From Armigeres subalbatus (lineage: Eukaryota; Arthropoda; Insecta; Diptera; Culicidae), in assembly GCF_024139115.2 (NCBI RefSeq), contig NC_085141.1:30643242-30707241 (forward strand): 64,000 nt of DNA. Direction: 5' to 3'. The notes under the pieces were generated by a model that was not told where the DNA came from, ran no database searches, and saw nothing but the letters and a program-made list of their open reading frames with translations. Numbering within the stretch: the first letter of the stretch is position 1; each line of letters opens with the position of its first letter. This document shows positions 10,531-21,935 of the stretch, piece by piece. The position numbers were made by a program, and so were the translations under genes.

Positions 10531-10563
10531 TATAAAATATTATAATATATTTCAATATATTTA

Positions 10564-10634
10564 TCCTAAATCCTAGAAACTGATAATAGTTCTTCTCAGG
10601 ATTATTGATGAGCACTGTAACTAATTTTAAGTAT
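10564..10634 (+). repeat. Direct repeat, copy 2 (about 70 bp)
   Basis: Second copy of the 9507-9576 sequence, diverged at roughly a fifth of positions. Confidence 0.75.
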
Positions 10635-11099
10635 TGTACCGCTGAAAAAACTACTTTTGGTCGCAACTATAAATAAGTCGCCTAAGAAAAACATACCTCC
10701 AGAAAAAAGGCTACTTTGATATTTTTGAAAATTTGACCGCCACGTGGTGGATTCTGGCGATGAATGCTTTGATAACACGTGCTATTTGTACTGCGGATAA
10801 ATTTTACAGATCTATTACAGATCACGTAAGTTGTCATTTTGATGCAAAGTTTAACATCTAGTCAAACACGAAGGTAAAAAAAATCTTCCATAGTAAGTCA
10901 TGAACAGTAGACAAAATGTTGAAGAATAATGACCAGTTTGGAGTCATACAATTACAATCAAAATGTCAGTTGTGATACATTACAGTGTTCAGATAATTAA
11001 CGATTTCATAGTCATAAAGCTTACCGTTCTGCTGGGCGATAAATCACATTTCTAGGTAAGCAGTAATGAGTGGATGAACCAGTCATTCATTTCTTAACC
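10635..11099. other. No feature recognised
   Basis: AT-rich sequence without open frames of note or clear repeats. Confidence 0.5.
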
Positions 11100-11370
11100 C
11101 GCACGCTACAATTCATTAACAATAATATTCATTGTAAAGGAGCAAGCTTTAATGAATAAAGCATCCAATGAATGAATAAATTGTTTATGATTAATGATTA
11201 ATGATCAGTTTATTTTTGACAATGATCAATGATTATGATTAATGAATAAATTATTTTTTCACAATGATTAACCTTTATGATTAATGATTAAAGCGTTTGG
11301 AGTATGATTAACGATTAACGGCCGTGGTTAAGTATTGACACAAAAATCATGGTTAAACCTTTGATTAATC
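11100..11370 (+). repeat. AT-rich degenerate tandem repeat (TGATTAA/AATGAATAA)
   Basis: Clusters of ATGATTAATGATTAA, AATGAATAAAT and ATGATCAATGATT. Low complexity with no coding potential. Confidence 0.8.
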
Positions 11371-12374
11371 ACTAATGCTCTAGTTGCAATATATGCTCCG
11401 GAAGGTAGTACTCAGCAACAGTGCATGTCTAACGCAGTCTGTGATTTCGTCAAGCCATTGCCATTATGTTTTAAAAATTATTCATGCGATGTGTAAATGT
11501 TTTTCAGCGTGTTTGTCCGGTTCGGTTTTTGTTCACTGCCTTTTCTCGCATTAGATCAGCCACACGCTCAGCTGATTTACACAGGAAGCGAATTTTAAAC
11601 CACGATTTTTCGTAGCTTACTTCGACACTTCCCGCACGTTTTCCATTGAGATCGGCATCTACAGGTCCGGCTGGCCTACGTCAGCAAGACACTTGTTAAT
11701 TTATTCATCAAATTTGTGTGCCTTTTTTCTGCAGCGGTATTGTTGTCGGCAAAGATCCTAATATGAAACGTTGTTAGGATAACTTGCGATAATGATTCCG
11801 GTAAATATGGGCCAACTGTTTATACTTGCGTGCTATGATGATTGTTCTTTAATTATCTCATCTAAATCAATTCTTACTTCGCTTGGTGAGTTTCAGTGAT
11901 GCGCTACGCTACCAATGGTGATTTTTTTTTATAAACATACTTACCTTCGTCTGGATCTGGATTGCTGGAAAGCCTGTTTTACACACATAGTAGACTTGCA
12001 TTCAGCATTCCGTTTTCCATTTTAACTTTGTGGTAAAACTATCCACGATCCTAAATATATATTGCCGAGTATATGAATTTTTATATGCACAAAACAATAT
12101 TGCATAGCAGCGAACATTTCGATTTATCTTTCACTGAGTGGGAGTAAAGGTTTAAAGGTTGCTCTATAAATGAATTTTAGATTGAAGACCCGGGAATCCT
12201 TTGTGTTTTGTGTCAGTATACGCATGTGCATAAATTTTTTTTGGCACTTAACTATGCAAAAATCGAAATGTCATTACAATTTGTGAATACAATGCTTTTA
12301 TGGTGGCAATAAGTAATACCACAGTCTGTGGTTATACGTTTTGTCGGTGGAACAGAAGTTGAGTAATTCTCGCT
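11371..12374. other. No gene recognised
   Basis: About 1 kb of AT-rich DNA, with somewhat GC-richer sequence at 11500-11700. No open frame with a recognisable domain and no clear transposon ends. Confidence 0.5.
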
Positions 12375-13494
12375 GAAACCGGGCCACTATTTGGACGAGG
12401 TTCTTAAAAATGCCTAAATTTATATTCTTTCGAAAGCTTTTGGCGAGTATATTAAGGGTCCGAGTTAAATTCTTCAGAAAGCTGAACCCCTCGTTAGTTA
12501 TACACGAAATCATTTTAATGGACCCCTCGATTTTTGTCAATTCTTGACTCCCCAAATCTGTCATAACTCCAACATTTCTCAACCGATCATAGAGATCAGC
12601 ATATCGTTAGAAAGAGGAAGAGTGTTTCCTCAATTTGCAATAATACAAATATAAACAGCCATACCGAATTTAGCCGCTATTTTGGATTTCTTTTTGAAAA
12701 CTATTCCTTTTGTCAGGTTTGCAACCACCAATTTTGAATATTAATACATCGATGGAAAGCTTAGCTTATATTGTGCATTGTGTACGAAAATCTCAGATGT
12801 ATGTTTTTTCTATCAAAAGTTATGTACTATTTACCAATACCAAAATTCTTGAATTATTTTAAACAATAACTTGAATACGGCTCCGTTATGCTCAAAACTT
12901 TTGAGCCCTTCAAATAAAATACTGTTGTAGATATGCTTTTCATTTTTGTAACATATTTGGCTTAGAATAGTGTTTGAAGTCAAGGAACTGACGTCGTAGT
13001 ACCATATTAATCATAAAAATAATGCTCGTTGGTCAGATGGCCCTTCAAAATATAATTTGGTAAATCGTACATAACTTTTGATAGAAAAAACATACACCTT
13101 AGATTTTTGGATACAATACACAATATAAGCTAAGCTTCCCACCGATGTATTAATATTCAAAATCAGTGGTTGCGAACCTGTCAGAAAAATATTTTTCAAA
13201 AAGAAATCCAAGATGGCGGCCAAATTAAATATGGCTGCTCTCTCAATTGAGGATACACTCTTCCTCTTTCCAACGATATGCTGATCTCTATGATCGGTTG
13301 AGAAATGTTGGAGTTATGACAGTTTTGGTGAGTCAAGAATTGACAAAAATCGAGGGGTCCATTAAAATGATTTCGTGTATAACTAACGAGGAGTTTATCT
13401 TTCTGAAGAATTTAACTCGGATCCTTAATATACTCGCCGAAAGCTATACATTTAGGCATTTTTAAGAACCTTGTGCAAATAGTAGCCCGGTTTC
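12375..13494. repeat. 1.1-kb foldback element (arms about 450 bp)
   Basis: The left arm (12375-12837) begins GAAACCGGGCCACTATTTG. The right arm (13057-13494) is its reverse complement ending AGTAGCCCGGTTTC. The arms stay collinear throughout, for example CATAACTCCAACATTTCTCA against its complement at 13300-13320, with scattered substitutions and small indels. The 219-bp centre is not duplicated. Matching frames on both arms (12298-12582 minus, 13247-13465 plus) encode near-identical peptides only because the arms are copies. No 8-bp or TA duplication was clear at the outer ends. Confidence 0.9.
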
Positions 13495-13596
13495 ACTTCT
13501 TGCTTCTTCCGTCTTCCATCACCCTCCTTTCTTGTGTATTTTTAAGAAAACCGTTAAATTTTAGCACGGACTTATCGAATGTCTCATCTAATACTC

Positions 13597-13690
13597 AATC
13601 GGCCAAACAGCCACTTGGCCTAATGATTAATCACCATTCGGCTTAATGACTATTCGGCCTAATGACCATTCAGCTTAATGTGAATTCGAC
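13597..13690 (+). repeat. Short tandem repeat (ATTCGGCCTAATGACC)
   Basis: Four to five degenerate units of about 16 bp carrying CGGCYTAATGA, just outside the foldback element. Confidence 0.8.
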
Positions 13691-13803
13691 CCGCGCCTAT
13701 TTATGGAAATTTCTGAAAATTTCAGTTTTATGTAGCTACTGCGGCAAAAACATATTCTCAATCCAAGTTCATATGGCAATAATTCACTAACAATTATGCA
13801 GCA

Positions 13804-13981
13804 CAATTATAAGATTATTTTCTTCCATTTGCTTCCACTGAATTTTGTACAGATCGTTTTCTACTTGGCAACATCTTCAGTGTTTTTGTTTTGTCGATAA
13901 CAAAACACTGTAGAAGTTCTTTAAGTAGAAAACGAAGCACGTATCTGTCACGTAAATGGAAGAAAAGAATATTACAATTAT
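13804..13981. repeat. Foldback MITE, arms of about 75 bp
   Basis: Outer arms CAATTATAAGATTATTTTCT / AGAAAAGAATATTACAATTA, plus inner arms ACAGATCGTTTTCTACTT / AAGTAGAAAACG with CAGTGTTTTGTT-type centres. Short frames on the minus strand merely cross the hairpin. Confidence 0.75.
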
Positions 13982-14899
13982 GTACAATTTCCTCTAAGAC
14001 GCTCAAAAATAATTTAATCATTTATAATTATGCAGCATAAGGGGGGAAACGCAATGGAGTGCGGCAACGGAACGGCAACGGCAGGATGCGGCAGCTGTCA
14101 CTTTTGAATACGGAAGTATATGAAACGGCACGCAATGGTGCGGAACGGCAGAAAGTTTTCAAAAAATGCGGCAGCGGTAATGCGGAAAGATTTGTTTACT
14201 TTTAACATGAAGTGATTTTATAATCAAATTTATATTATTTTCAGTAGCAGAGAACTGCAGAGAAAGCAAAAAAAAGCATAATCAGGACCACTTGATTAAA
14301 CTGGGTTGCTGAAAACGAATAAAATTATTTATGGAAATCGAGAAAACTTCGAAGAAACATTAATGAATAATGATTATATGTATTATTAATCATAAAATCG
14401 TCGTTCTACTTGTCTTTGTCCAACAAGTCAATCCAATTTCAAGAGAACATCCACTGTTCATCCAAATTAAATCTCAAGAATTTTGAAGTAAAATTTCTTG
14501 AATTTCCAAGGGAAAATCGACTGAATTTTCAAAGCACATTTCCAAGAATTTGAAAGGGAAATTCATCTGAATTTCCAAAATAAAAATAAACATTGAGGTC
14601 CCAGATCCCTTGTATTTCCGAGAAAAATTCCATGTAAAATTTTCTCTAAATTTACCATGAAAATTAACTTGAGTTTTGTTAGATAATTATTCTGAATTTG
14701 CAAGGGAATTCCACTCATTTTGATGGAAAAATTTCTATGAAATTCCAAACAAAATACCAAGAGAATTCCTCTCAAATATTAAAAGGAACCTTCCTGAAAC
14801 TCCGAAGGAAATTCCCCTGAATTGAAACGAAAATCTAAAATTAAAAACATCATTTCGAAAAAAAAAGTCTCTAATAAATAAGGTAGTTTCACTAGGAAT

Positions 14900-15645
14900 T
14901 CCCACCTGCTTCGAGAGCTCCTCCAGGAATTCCTTCGGAAATTCCTACAAAAATTCCTTCGAAAGTTCCTCCAGGAATTCTTTCGGAAGTTCGTCCAGGA
15001 ATTCTTTCGGAAGTTCCTCCAGAAATTCCTTCTGAAAATCCTCCAGAAATTTCTTCTGAAGTTCCTCCGGAAGTTCCTCCGGAAGTTCCTCCAGGAATTC
15101 TCCCGAAGTTCCTCCAGGAATTCCTCTGGAAGTTCCTCCAGGAATTCCTCCGGAAGTTCTTCCAGGAATTCCTCCGGAAGTTCCTCCAGGAAATCCTCCG
15201 AAAGTTCCTCCAGGAAATCCTCCGGAAGTTCCTCCAGGAAATCCTCCGAAAGTTCCTCCAGGAATTCCTCCGGAAGTTCCTCCAGGAGTTCCTCTGGAAG
15301 TTCCTCCAGAAATTCCTCCGGAAGTTCCTCCAAGAATTACTCCGGAAGTTCCTCCAGGAATTCCTCCGGAAGTTCCTCCAGGAATTCCTCAGGAAGTTCC
15401 CCCAGGAATTCCTCTGGAAGTTCCCCCAGGAATTCTCCCGAAAGTTTCCCCAGGAATTTTACCAGAAGTTCGCCCAGGAATTCCCTCGGTAGTTCCCCCA
15501 GGAATTCCCTCGGAAGTTCCCCCAGGAATTCCTCTGGAAGTTCCCCCAGGAATTCTCCCGAAAGTTTCCCCAGGAATTTTACCGGAAGTTCGCTCAGGAA
15601 TTCCCTCGGTAGTTCCCCCAGAAAAAATCTTCGAAAGTTCCTCCA
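14900..15645 (-). repeat. 24-bp minisatellite, minus-oriented block
   Basis: Tandem units of about 24 bp with TTCCTCCAGGAATTCC and CTCCGGAAG. Because 24 is a multiple of three, each frame stays open and gives runs of E-E-L-P-E-E-F-L or P-P-E-I-P-P-G-I. The frames at 14779-15333, 15389-15646 and 15594-16088 are such artefacts. Sub-blocks change between CCTCC and CCCCC variants near 15390. Confidence 0.9.
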
Positions 15646-17740
15646 AGAGTTCCTGGAGGATTTTCAGGAGGAATTACGGGAGGAACTTCAGGAGGAATTC
15701 CGGGAGGTCCTTCCAGGGGAAATCCTGGAGGAACTTCCAGAGGAAATCCTGGAGGAACTTTCGGTGGAAATCCAGTAGGAAATTCCGGGGGAATTCCTGG
15801 AGGAGCTTCCGGGGGAATTCCTGGAGGAGCTTCCGGGGGAATTCCTGGAGGAACTTCCGGGGGAATTCCTGGAGGAACTTCCGGGGGAATTCCTGGAGGA
15901 ACTTCCGGGGGAATTCCTGGAGGAACTTTCCGGGGAATTCCTGGAAGAGCTTCCGGGGGAATTCCTGGAGGAACTTCCGGGGAAATTCCTGGAGGAACTT
16001 CCGAGGAAATTCCTGGAGGAACTTCCGGGGGAATTTCTTGAGGAACTTCCGAAGGAATTTCCTTTCCGAAGAATACCTGGAGGAACATTCAGAAGAACTC
16101 TTGGGGGAACTTACGGAGGAACCTCCGAAGAAATTTTCGCAGGAACTTCTGAAATAATTCCTGAAGGAACTTCTTAAGGAACTCTTGAACTTCCGAAGGA
16201 ATCTAGAGGAACTTCCGGAGGAATTTCTGGAGGAACTTTTGGAAGAACTTCTGTAGGAATTTCCGGAGGAACTCTTGGAGGAATTACTGCAGGAACTTCC
16301 GAAGGAATCTTGAGGAACTTGCGGAGAAATTTGTGGAGGAGCATTCGGAGGAATTTCTGGTGGAACTCTATTAGGAATTTCTTGAGGAACTTTTGGAGAA
16401 ATTTCCTGAAGAACTCTTAGAGGAACATCCAGAGGAACTCTTGGAGGAACATTCGAAGGAACTCTTGGGGAAACTTACGAAGGAACTTCCGAATGAATTT
16501 TCGCAGGAATTTCTTAAGGAACTCCTGAAGGAACTTCCGGAGAAATTACTGGAGGAACTTCTGAAGGAATGTCCGATGGAATTACTGGAGGAACTTCCGA
16601 AGCAATCTTGAGGAGCTTGCGGAAGAATTCCTGGAGAAATCCGTGGAGAATCTTCGGGAGGAATTGTTAGAGCAACTTCCGGGGGATCTTTTGGAGGAAC
16701 TTTCGAAGGAACTCTTGGAAGAACTTACGGAACTTCCGAAGGAATTTTTGCAGGAACTTCCGGAGAAATTCCTGGAGGAATTTCCGGATGAACTGCTGGA
16801 GGAACTTCCGGAGGAACTCCTGGAGGAACTTCCGGAAGAACTTCTGTAGGAATTTTGGAGGAATTTCCGAAGGAATTACTTTCTTTCAAAAGAAGAGAAA
16901 CAAAAGAGGAGAAACTTTCAAAAGAATCTTGAGGAACATCTGGTGGAATTCCTGGAGGAATTTGTGGAGGTGCTTTTGGAGGAATTGCTGGTGGAACTCC
17001 ATGCGGAATTTCTTGAGGAACTCTTGAAGAAACTTCCGGAGGAACTCTTGGGGGAACTTACGGAGGAATTCGTGAAGGAACTTCTTAAGGAATTCCTGGA
17101 GGATTGTCCGATGGAATTACTGAAGAAACTTCCGAAGGAATCTTGAAGAACTACTGGAGGAATTCCTGGAGGAGCTTCCGGAGAAATTCATGGAGGAACT
17201 TACAGAGGATTTTTTTGAAGAACTTATGGAGGAATTTCTGGAGGAACTTCCGCAGGAATTCGTGGAACAATTTCTGGAGCCACTTCCAAAGAAACTTCCG
17301 AAAGAAGCACTGGGAATTGCTGGAGAAACTTTCAAATTATTCCCGGAGGAACTTTATGTAGAATATGAAGGACCGGAGTACTTTAATTAGTGTTTTTTTT
17401 TCATCGCAATTAAGTACAACAAAACGTAGGTTCCTGAGAACTTTTTGGAGGATTTTTCGGAGGAATTCCTAGACAAACTTCCTGGGGAATTCTTAAAGGA
17501 ACTTCCGAAGAAATTTCTGGAGAATCTTCATGTAGGAACTTCCGAAGGAATTCCTGGAGGTTTCTCCAGAGGAACATCCGGAGCGATTTCAGCAAAAACT
17601 TCCGAAACAATTTCTTGATGAACTTCCTGAAGGAACTTTTGAAGGGATTTGTGGTGGATCTTCTGGAGAAATTGGTGAAGGAGCTTCCTAGAATTATGTA
17701 CAACACTTCTGAGCCTCTGAATTTCCTGCAGGAACTTCCG
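15646..17740 (+). repeat. 24-bp minisatellite, plus-oriented block
   Basis: The same unit in the opposite sense (GGAGGAACTTCCGGAGGAAT plus TCCT), so the array is a head-to-head inverted pair joined near 15645. It is most regular at 15780-16030 and drifts towards 17740. The plus-strand frames at 16393-17390 are repeat translations. Confidence 0.9.
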
Positions 17741-18083
17741 GCGGTTCAAGACATCAAAAAATAGTATTCCTACTGTTCTGATCGAGGCTCCGATATATTT
17801 AAACAGTCTGAATCAACTAGAATGAATTTAAAAGTTTATTTTAATAATTGAAATTTAATCATCTCTAGAAATAAAATTATCAAAATCTTAAAAAAAAAGA
17901 ATTTCTTCAAAACTTGAAACGTCATATGAAACCTGTCCGGCAAATCCGCATGCATTGCGTTTTGCAACTGCGGCAATGATGCGGATTTTTTTTAGTACAA
18001 ACCGTCGACAATCCACTTGCCGTTGCCGTTCCGTTGCCGCACTTCCATTGCATTTCCCCCCTGAACCATTGGGTGGCAACTTA

Positions 18084-19498
18084 GAGTAGAGTGCGCGTGG
18101 GGTAAGAGTACGCTTTCGATTTTTTGAAGTTATAAAAGAAGATAAACTTGCAGCACTGCATTAGTTTGATAGGTATTATTCTGACCAACTATTTTCATGT
18201 GTAATTGTACATGATTTGAATAAACAACAAGGGAGATTTGAAAATAATTAATTTTCTGGTCATTTTGCTAAAAATAAGTGTGTTTTCGCAACTAGTATTT
18301 CATTACTATATATAGGGGAACGGTTCGCCACTTCATCTCATAGCTCCTATTTCCATCCCATCAAAAACAAAGAAATGGAAAGGAATTTGGTTTGTTTATT
18401 ATTTTTGTGATTTTTTTACGCAGTGAGCACGCATGTTGACAAAAAGAAGCGACGAATTTGGTGCCGTATTTCTTTGTTTAGCGATGAGATGGATATATGT
18501 ACAGTGAGATTGAGATCGGAACATTTCCCCTACGTTCAATCAGGTGAACATTATACCATTTCGATAACCTATTGTATAGAGTACTTTATGGTGCAGAACA
18601 TTAATTCGGTAGGTTTTCCGAGAGGCCAAAACCACAAACTGAATAAATATTGGGGCTGTGGGTTAAAAGTACGCAGGAACGGGTGGGGCAAGAGTACGCA
18701 TGTGAACCTTTAAGCTCTGCTGTCAAACCCGCATCTCCGGCCGAAATAAGACTACTTCCAAAGTGTAAAGATCCGGAACAAAGAAAATAGGAAAAGTTTT
18801 AAGGATACATTGAAGTAATTTGGTGTAAGAAAACACAATTTCATCTAAATGATAATCTATTAATAAAAAGAAATCCATAAATTATGCAACGCAGAGCTGG
18901 GAGGGGTTGCGAGGTGTATGACAATTAATAGAGGATTCAAACAAAAAGTGTAATATAGGGAGGAGGGGTGATGAAATGGTCAAATTTTCTGTTACGTAAT
19001 TATTGATCTTTTATAAAGGAAATTCCTTTGTTCAAGCCACGCGAATCCTGCTATATTTTCACCTTTGTAGTTTTTTTGTATATAATAAAAAACAAGGTTT
19101 TTTCGTGTGAAAGTTCATATTTCTAGGACCCCCTCCCCCTTTCAGAGTTACATAATCTTTAAACATTCTTTAATATATTTCCAATAAACATCAATTAAAT
19201 GTTATTAACTCTTATTTTTGTTAATATATACTTAAAACACATAATTGGAAAATTGCGTACTCTTACCCCACCCGATGCGCACTCTTAGCCCACCGGTGGG
19301 GTAAGAGTGCGTTTTTCACATGTCTTGCAAAAAGGGTTCTACTAAAACTAATTGAAATAATTTCAATATTTTTTTCACTAGGTGTCATATAGGAAGAGTA
19401 TACGAATCGTCGACATTGATATGATATGCAGAAGCTTGCTTCATAAGGGCTACATGATCGATTGAAAACTAAGTGCGTACTCTTGCCCCACTCTACTC
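18084..19498. mobile_element. 1.4-kb element with TA duplication and GAGTAGAGTG ends
   Basis: It begins GAGTAGAGTGCGCGTGGGGT and ends with the inverted GCGTACTCTTGCCCCACTCTA. TA occurs on both sides (18082-18083 and 19499-19500). The GGGGTAAGAGTACGC motif recurs inside, near 18690 and near 19255-19310, so the ends have been duplicated internally. No transposase frame. A nested MITE lies at 18315-18530. Confidence 0.8.
18315..18530. mobile_element. Nested MITE, GGGGAACGGTTC type
   Basis: GGGGAACGGTTCGCCACTTC at the left and the inverted GATCGGAACATTTCCCC at the right, with TA on both sides. A second inner pair (CATCTCAT / GATGAGATGG) supports it. The match is short, so the call is moderate. 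Confidence 0.5.
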
Positions 19499-19539
19499 TA
19501 CACACAATTGCAACTAGCTGAATTCTTGCACAAAAGAAA

Positions 19540-20040
19540 GGAAGTAGTTAGAATGAAAAAAGAAAAAGGAGGAAGAAAAGGAAGAACAAAGGGAAGAAGA
19601 AAGGGAAGAAGGATGATGAAAAAGAAGATGGAAAGGGAAAAATAAAGAAGAAGAGGAAAGAAAGAAGAGCCAAAAAGGAAGAGGGAAGAAGGAAGAGACA
19701 AGAAGGAAAAAGAAAGAAAAAGAAAAAAGCCAGCAGGAGGAAGAAAGAAGGAAGAAAAGAAGATGAAAAAGAAGAAGGAACAAAGAATATGAAAAAGAAA
19801 GAAAAAATAAGGAAAAAGGAAGAGGGAAGAAGGAAGAATGCGGAAGAAGGCTAAAAAGGAAGAAGGAAATAGAAAGAAAGAAGAAGGAAAAAGAAAGAAG
19901 GAAGAAAGAAGAAGGAAAAAGAAAGAAGGAAGAAAGAAGAAGAAAAAAGAAAGAAGGAAGAAAGAAGAAGGAAAAAGAAAGAAGGAAGAAATAAGAAGGA
20001 AAAAGTAGGAAGGAAGAAGAAATAAGAAAGAAAAAATCCA
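19540..20040. repeat. Polypurine (GAAGGAAAGAAA)n tract, left part
   Basis: Almost only A and G on the + strand, with units such as GAAGGAAAAAGAAA. It carries long artefact frames on the minus strand (19514-20218). It resumes at 20548 after the element at 20041-20546. Confidence 0.9.
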
Positions 20041-20546
20041 AAATAATCCACCTAGCGGCGATGGTGCCTTTCTCGTGTATTATAAAATGTAACAGGAAAA
20101 ACACATAAGAGAGGTCAAAATTGCCCTTTAGGGAGATAGATTCAGTTATTTCCATCAATTCACATTTATTTGCATTCATTTGAACGCATGCAGCAGTATA
20201 AAAAATCGATTTTTCCAAAGAGGGACTTGTGGGAAAAATGGAAGAAAAAACAATGTTTTTTTAATAACTTCGGAACGCAATGGCCGATTGGGCCAATTGT
20301 CAATAGCAAAAAATAAGGAAGGATTCCTCGTCGAATGCAACCTGTTGCAAGCAAATCGAATAAGGCAAAGTACAAAAAAGTGTGTCTAACATTTGTTTGT
20401 TTACACACACACATACATACATACATACATACACACATACAGACAACACATCAATTCGTCGTCAATCCGAGCCTTCTATCAAAAGTTCGGTTTTGGAGTG
20501 ATCCTATAGCCTTAACGTATACTTGGTATACGCGAAATGCAAAAAA
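20041..20546 (+). mobile_element. MITE family GCCTTTCTCG, copy 1
   Basis: It starts near AATCCACCTAGCGGCGATGG and TGCCTTTCTCGTG, and ends GGTATACGCGAAATGCAAAA, the inverse of the left GCCTTTCTCG motif with changes. Internal landmarks shared with the copies at 25541 and 53906 are AACAATGTTTTTT, GGAACGCAATGGCCGAT, a CACATACA microsatellite (about 20400-20450) and CTATCAAAAGTTCGGTTTTG. No transposase frame. Confidence 0.8.
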
Positions 20547-20547
20547 G

Positions 20548-20800
20548 GAAGAATGTTGATAGAAGAAAAAAAAGAAAAGAGAAAGAAAAAAAGAAAGGCA
20601 GAAGAAATAGGCGTGAAGAAGAATAAGAATAAAAGGAAAAAGGTGGCAGAAAGTAGAAGGAAGAAAAAAGAAGCAAGAAGGAATAAAGAGGAATGATAAA
20701 AAGTAAAACGAAAAAGGATAAAAAAATGAGGAAAAAAGAAGAATGGAAAAGGATGAAGGAAAAATCAAAAACCTGGAAGGAAAATAGAAAATGAATAAAG
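20548..20800. repeat. Polypurine tract, right part
   Basis: AAGAAAGGCAGAAG- and GGAAAAAGG-rich sequence that continues the tract interrupted by the element at 20041-20546. Confidence 0.85.
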
Positions 20801-21564
20801 GAAAAACTTACTTTGCACTTTTAACTTTAACACTTTTAAATCGGATGTTATGATTTTTCACTTCTCACTTCACAGATCGAACAGGCCATTTTCAATACGC
20901 CCAACTTTACTGTTTTTTATTATCTTCAAGGTTCATACACTATTTTTCAGAATTTCAATTGCTCTTTTGACATTTTCTCTGTGATTCGGATCTTCAGAAC
21001 CCTCATTCTCAAGAGAGATGAAGAAAAATTCTGCAGGGGCAACTGTAACGCCAAAACTTCTGGTTCTTTTCGACAAGTTAAAATTGCAAATATAAATCGT
21101 TTATAGAGGCTCTTGCTTTTTCAATAGTTGACTGAATCATCCAAACCATGAAGATTGAAGAAGGTCACTCACTTGTCTCAACCAAGATATTGCGAAACTT
21201 TATCCTGCAATATATACGGGATTGTCTCTTCAAAAAATAGTGTTTCATCTTTTAAAACTTATTCTGCTTCAAACCCTTTTTTCGGTTGGCCAAAATCAGA
21301 ATCAAAAACCTTTCATACTGTGTCATATGACATTTATACTTAGGACGCTAGTATTATCATCTAGACTATTCACCCGAAGATATTTTGAGAAAAAAATATT
21401 ACAATTAGGATTAAATTCATCATCTTCTACCTTTTACTGCTATTTATTTCACTTTTTCGTCGTTCCTTTGTTCCTTTGGAAATTCCGAAGTATTTCTTTT
21501 GGAAATTCCGAAGAATTTCTCATTGAAGACTTTCGATGGAATATTTGACGAATTTCTATATAAA
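20801..21564. other. No gene recognised
   Basis: AT-rich DNA. Short plus-strand frames at 21155-21343 and 21222-21548 overlap in different phases and show no domain. The segment 21470-21535 repeats TTTGGAAATTCCGAAG. Confidence 0.5.
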
Positions 21565-21726
21565 GACCTCAATCGTCCTCCGCAGCTCAGAAAGCTACTG
21601 ATGAGATCAAATTTCCAACACCAGCCACATAGCCGAACTCTCGCAATCTAGTTCGGCTATGTGCCTGGTGTTGGAAATTTGATCTCATCAGTAGCCTTCT
21701 GAGCTGCGGAGGACGATGAAGGTCTT
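21565..21726. repeat. 75-bp inverted duplication of a SINE leader
   Basis: The left arm (21565-21639) is the near-perfect reverse complement of the right arm (21650-21726) around a 10-base loop (CTCGCAATCT). The right arm is the leader of the SINE that follows, so the SINE 5' end has been copied in inverse orientation next to itself. Confidence 0.9.
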
Positions 21727-21850
21727 TCGTAGCTACGTAGGGAAAGCACCTGTCTAGTGTACCTTCTGGTTTCGTGGGATCAAACCCCACCAAAGGAAGT
21801 GGTTACCTTCTAATACATTTTTCGAACTAAATCTTTCACATATTGTGCAA
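21650..21850 (+). mobile_element. tRNA-like SINE, family 2, copy 2
   Basis: The leader GTGCCTGGTGTTGGAAATTT matches the copy at 58310-58500. It is followed by a degenerate A box (TAGCTACGTAGGGAAAGC), a B box (GGGATCAAACCCC) and the tail AGTGGTTACCTTCTAATACA. The anticodon-arm region has decayed. Confidence 0.8.
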
Positions 21851-21859
21851 TTGCACAAA

Positions 21860-21935
21860 TAGAGTTTCAGACATAGTAATTAATTTCCACTCCGGGTGGC
21901 TTACACCCGGAATACAGGCAATTAACTTTGATTGT
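21860..21935 (+). repeat. Diverged copy of the CACTCCGGGTGGCTTA repeat
   Basis: Contains CATAGTAATTAATTTCCACT, CCGGGTGGCTTA and CAGGCAATTAACTTTGAT, matching the foldback at 58711-58835 and the copy at 58914-58970. Confidence 0.75.

Larger units (their letters stand above)
14039..18063. mobile_element. 4-kb terminal-inverted-repeat element carrying a 24-bp minisatellite
   Basis: The left end (GGGGGGAAACGCAATGGAGT, continuing GCGGCAACGGAACGGCAACG) is matched by the inverted right end at 18011-18063 with only a few differences over about 45 bp. More GCGG-rich motifs are shared further in. No clear target duplication is visible. There is no transposase frame: the interior is AT-rich sequence with a large GGAATTCC minisatellite (14900-17740). 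The long terminal repeats identify it as a non-autonomous DNA transposon of uncertain superfamily. Confidence 0.75.

Noticed and set aside
12298..13465. Two related genes on opposite strands
   Set aside because: The two frames are the same sequence in the two arms of a foldback repeat.
14779..17390. EELPEELLEE- and PPGIPPE-type frames as collagen-like or coiled-coil proteins
   Set aside because: The unit is 24 bp, so every phase stays open. Frames switch strand where the array switches and have no unique flanking coding sequence.
14031..18071. An 8-bp target duplication for the 4-kb minisatellite-bearing element
   Set aside because: TGCAGCAT on the left and AACCATTG on the right do not match, and no shifted alignment of the ends gave a convincing pair.
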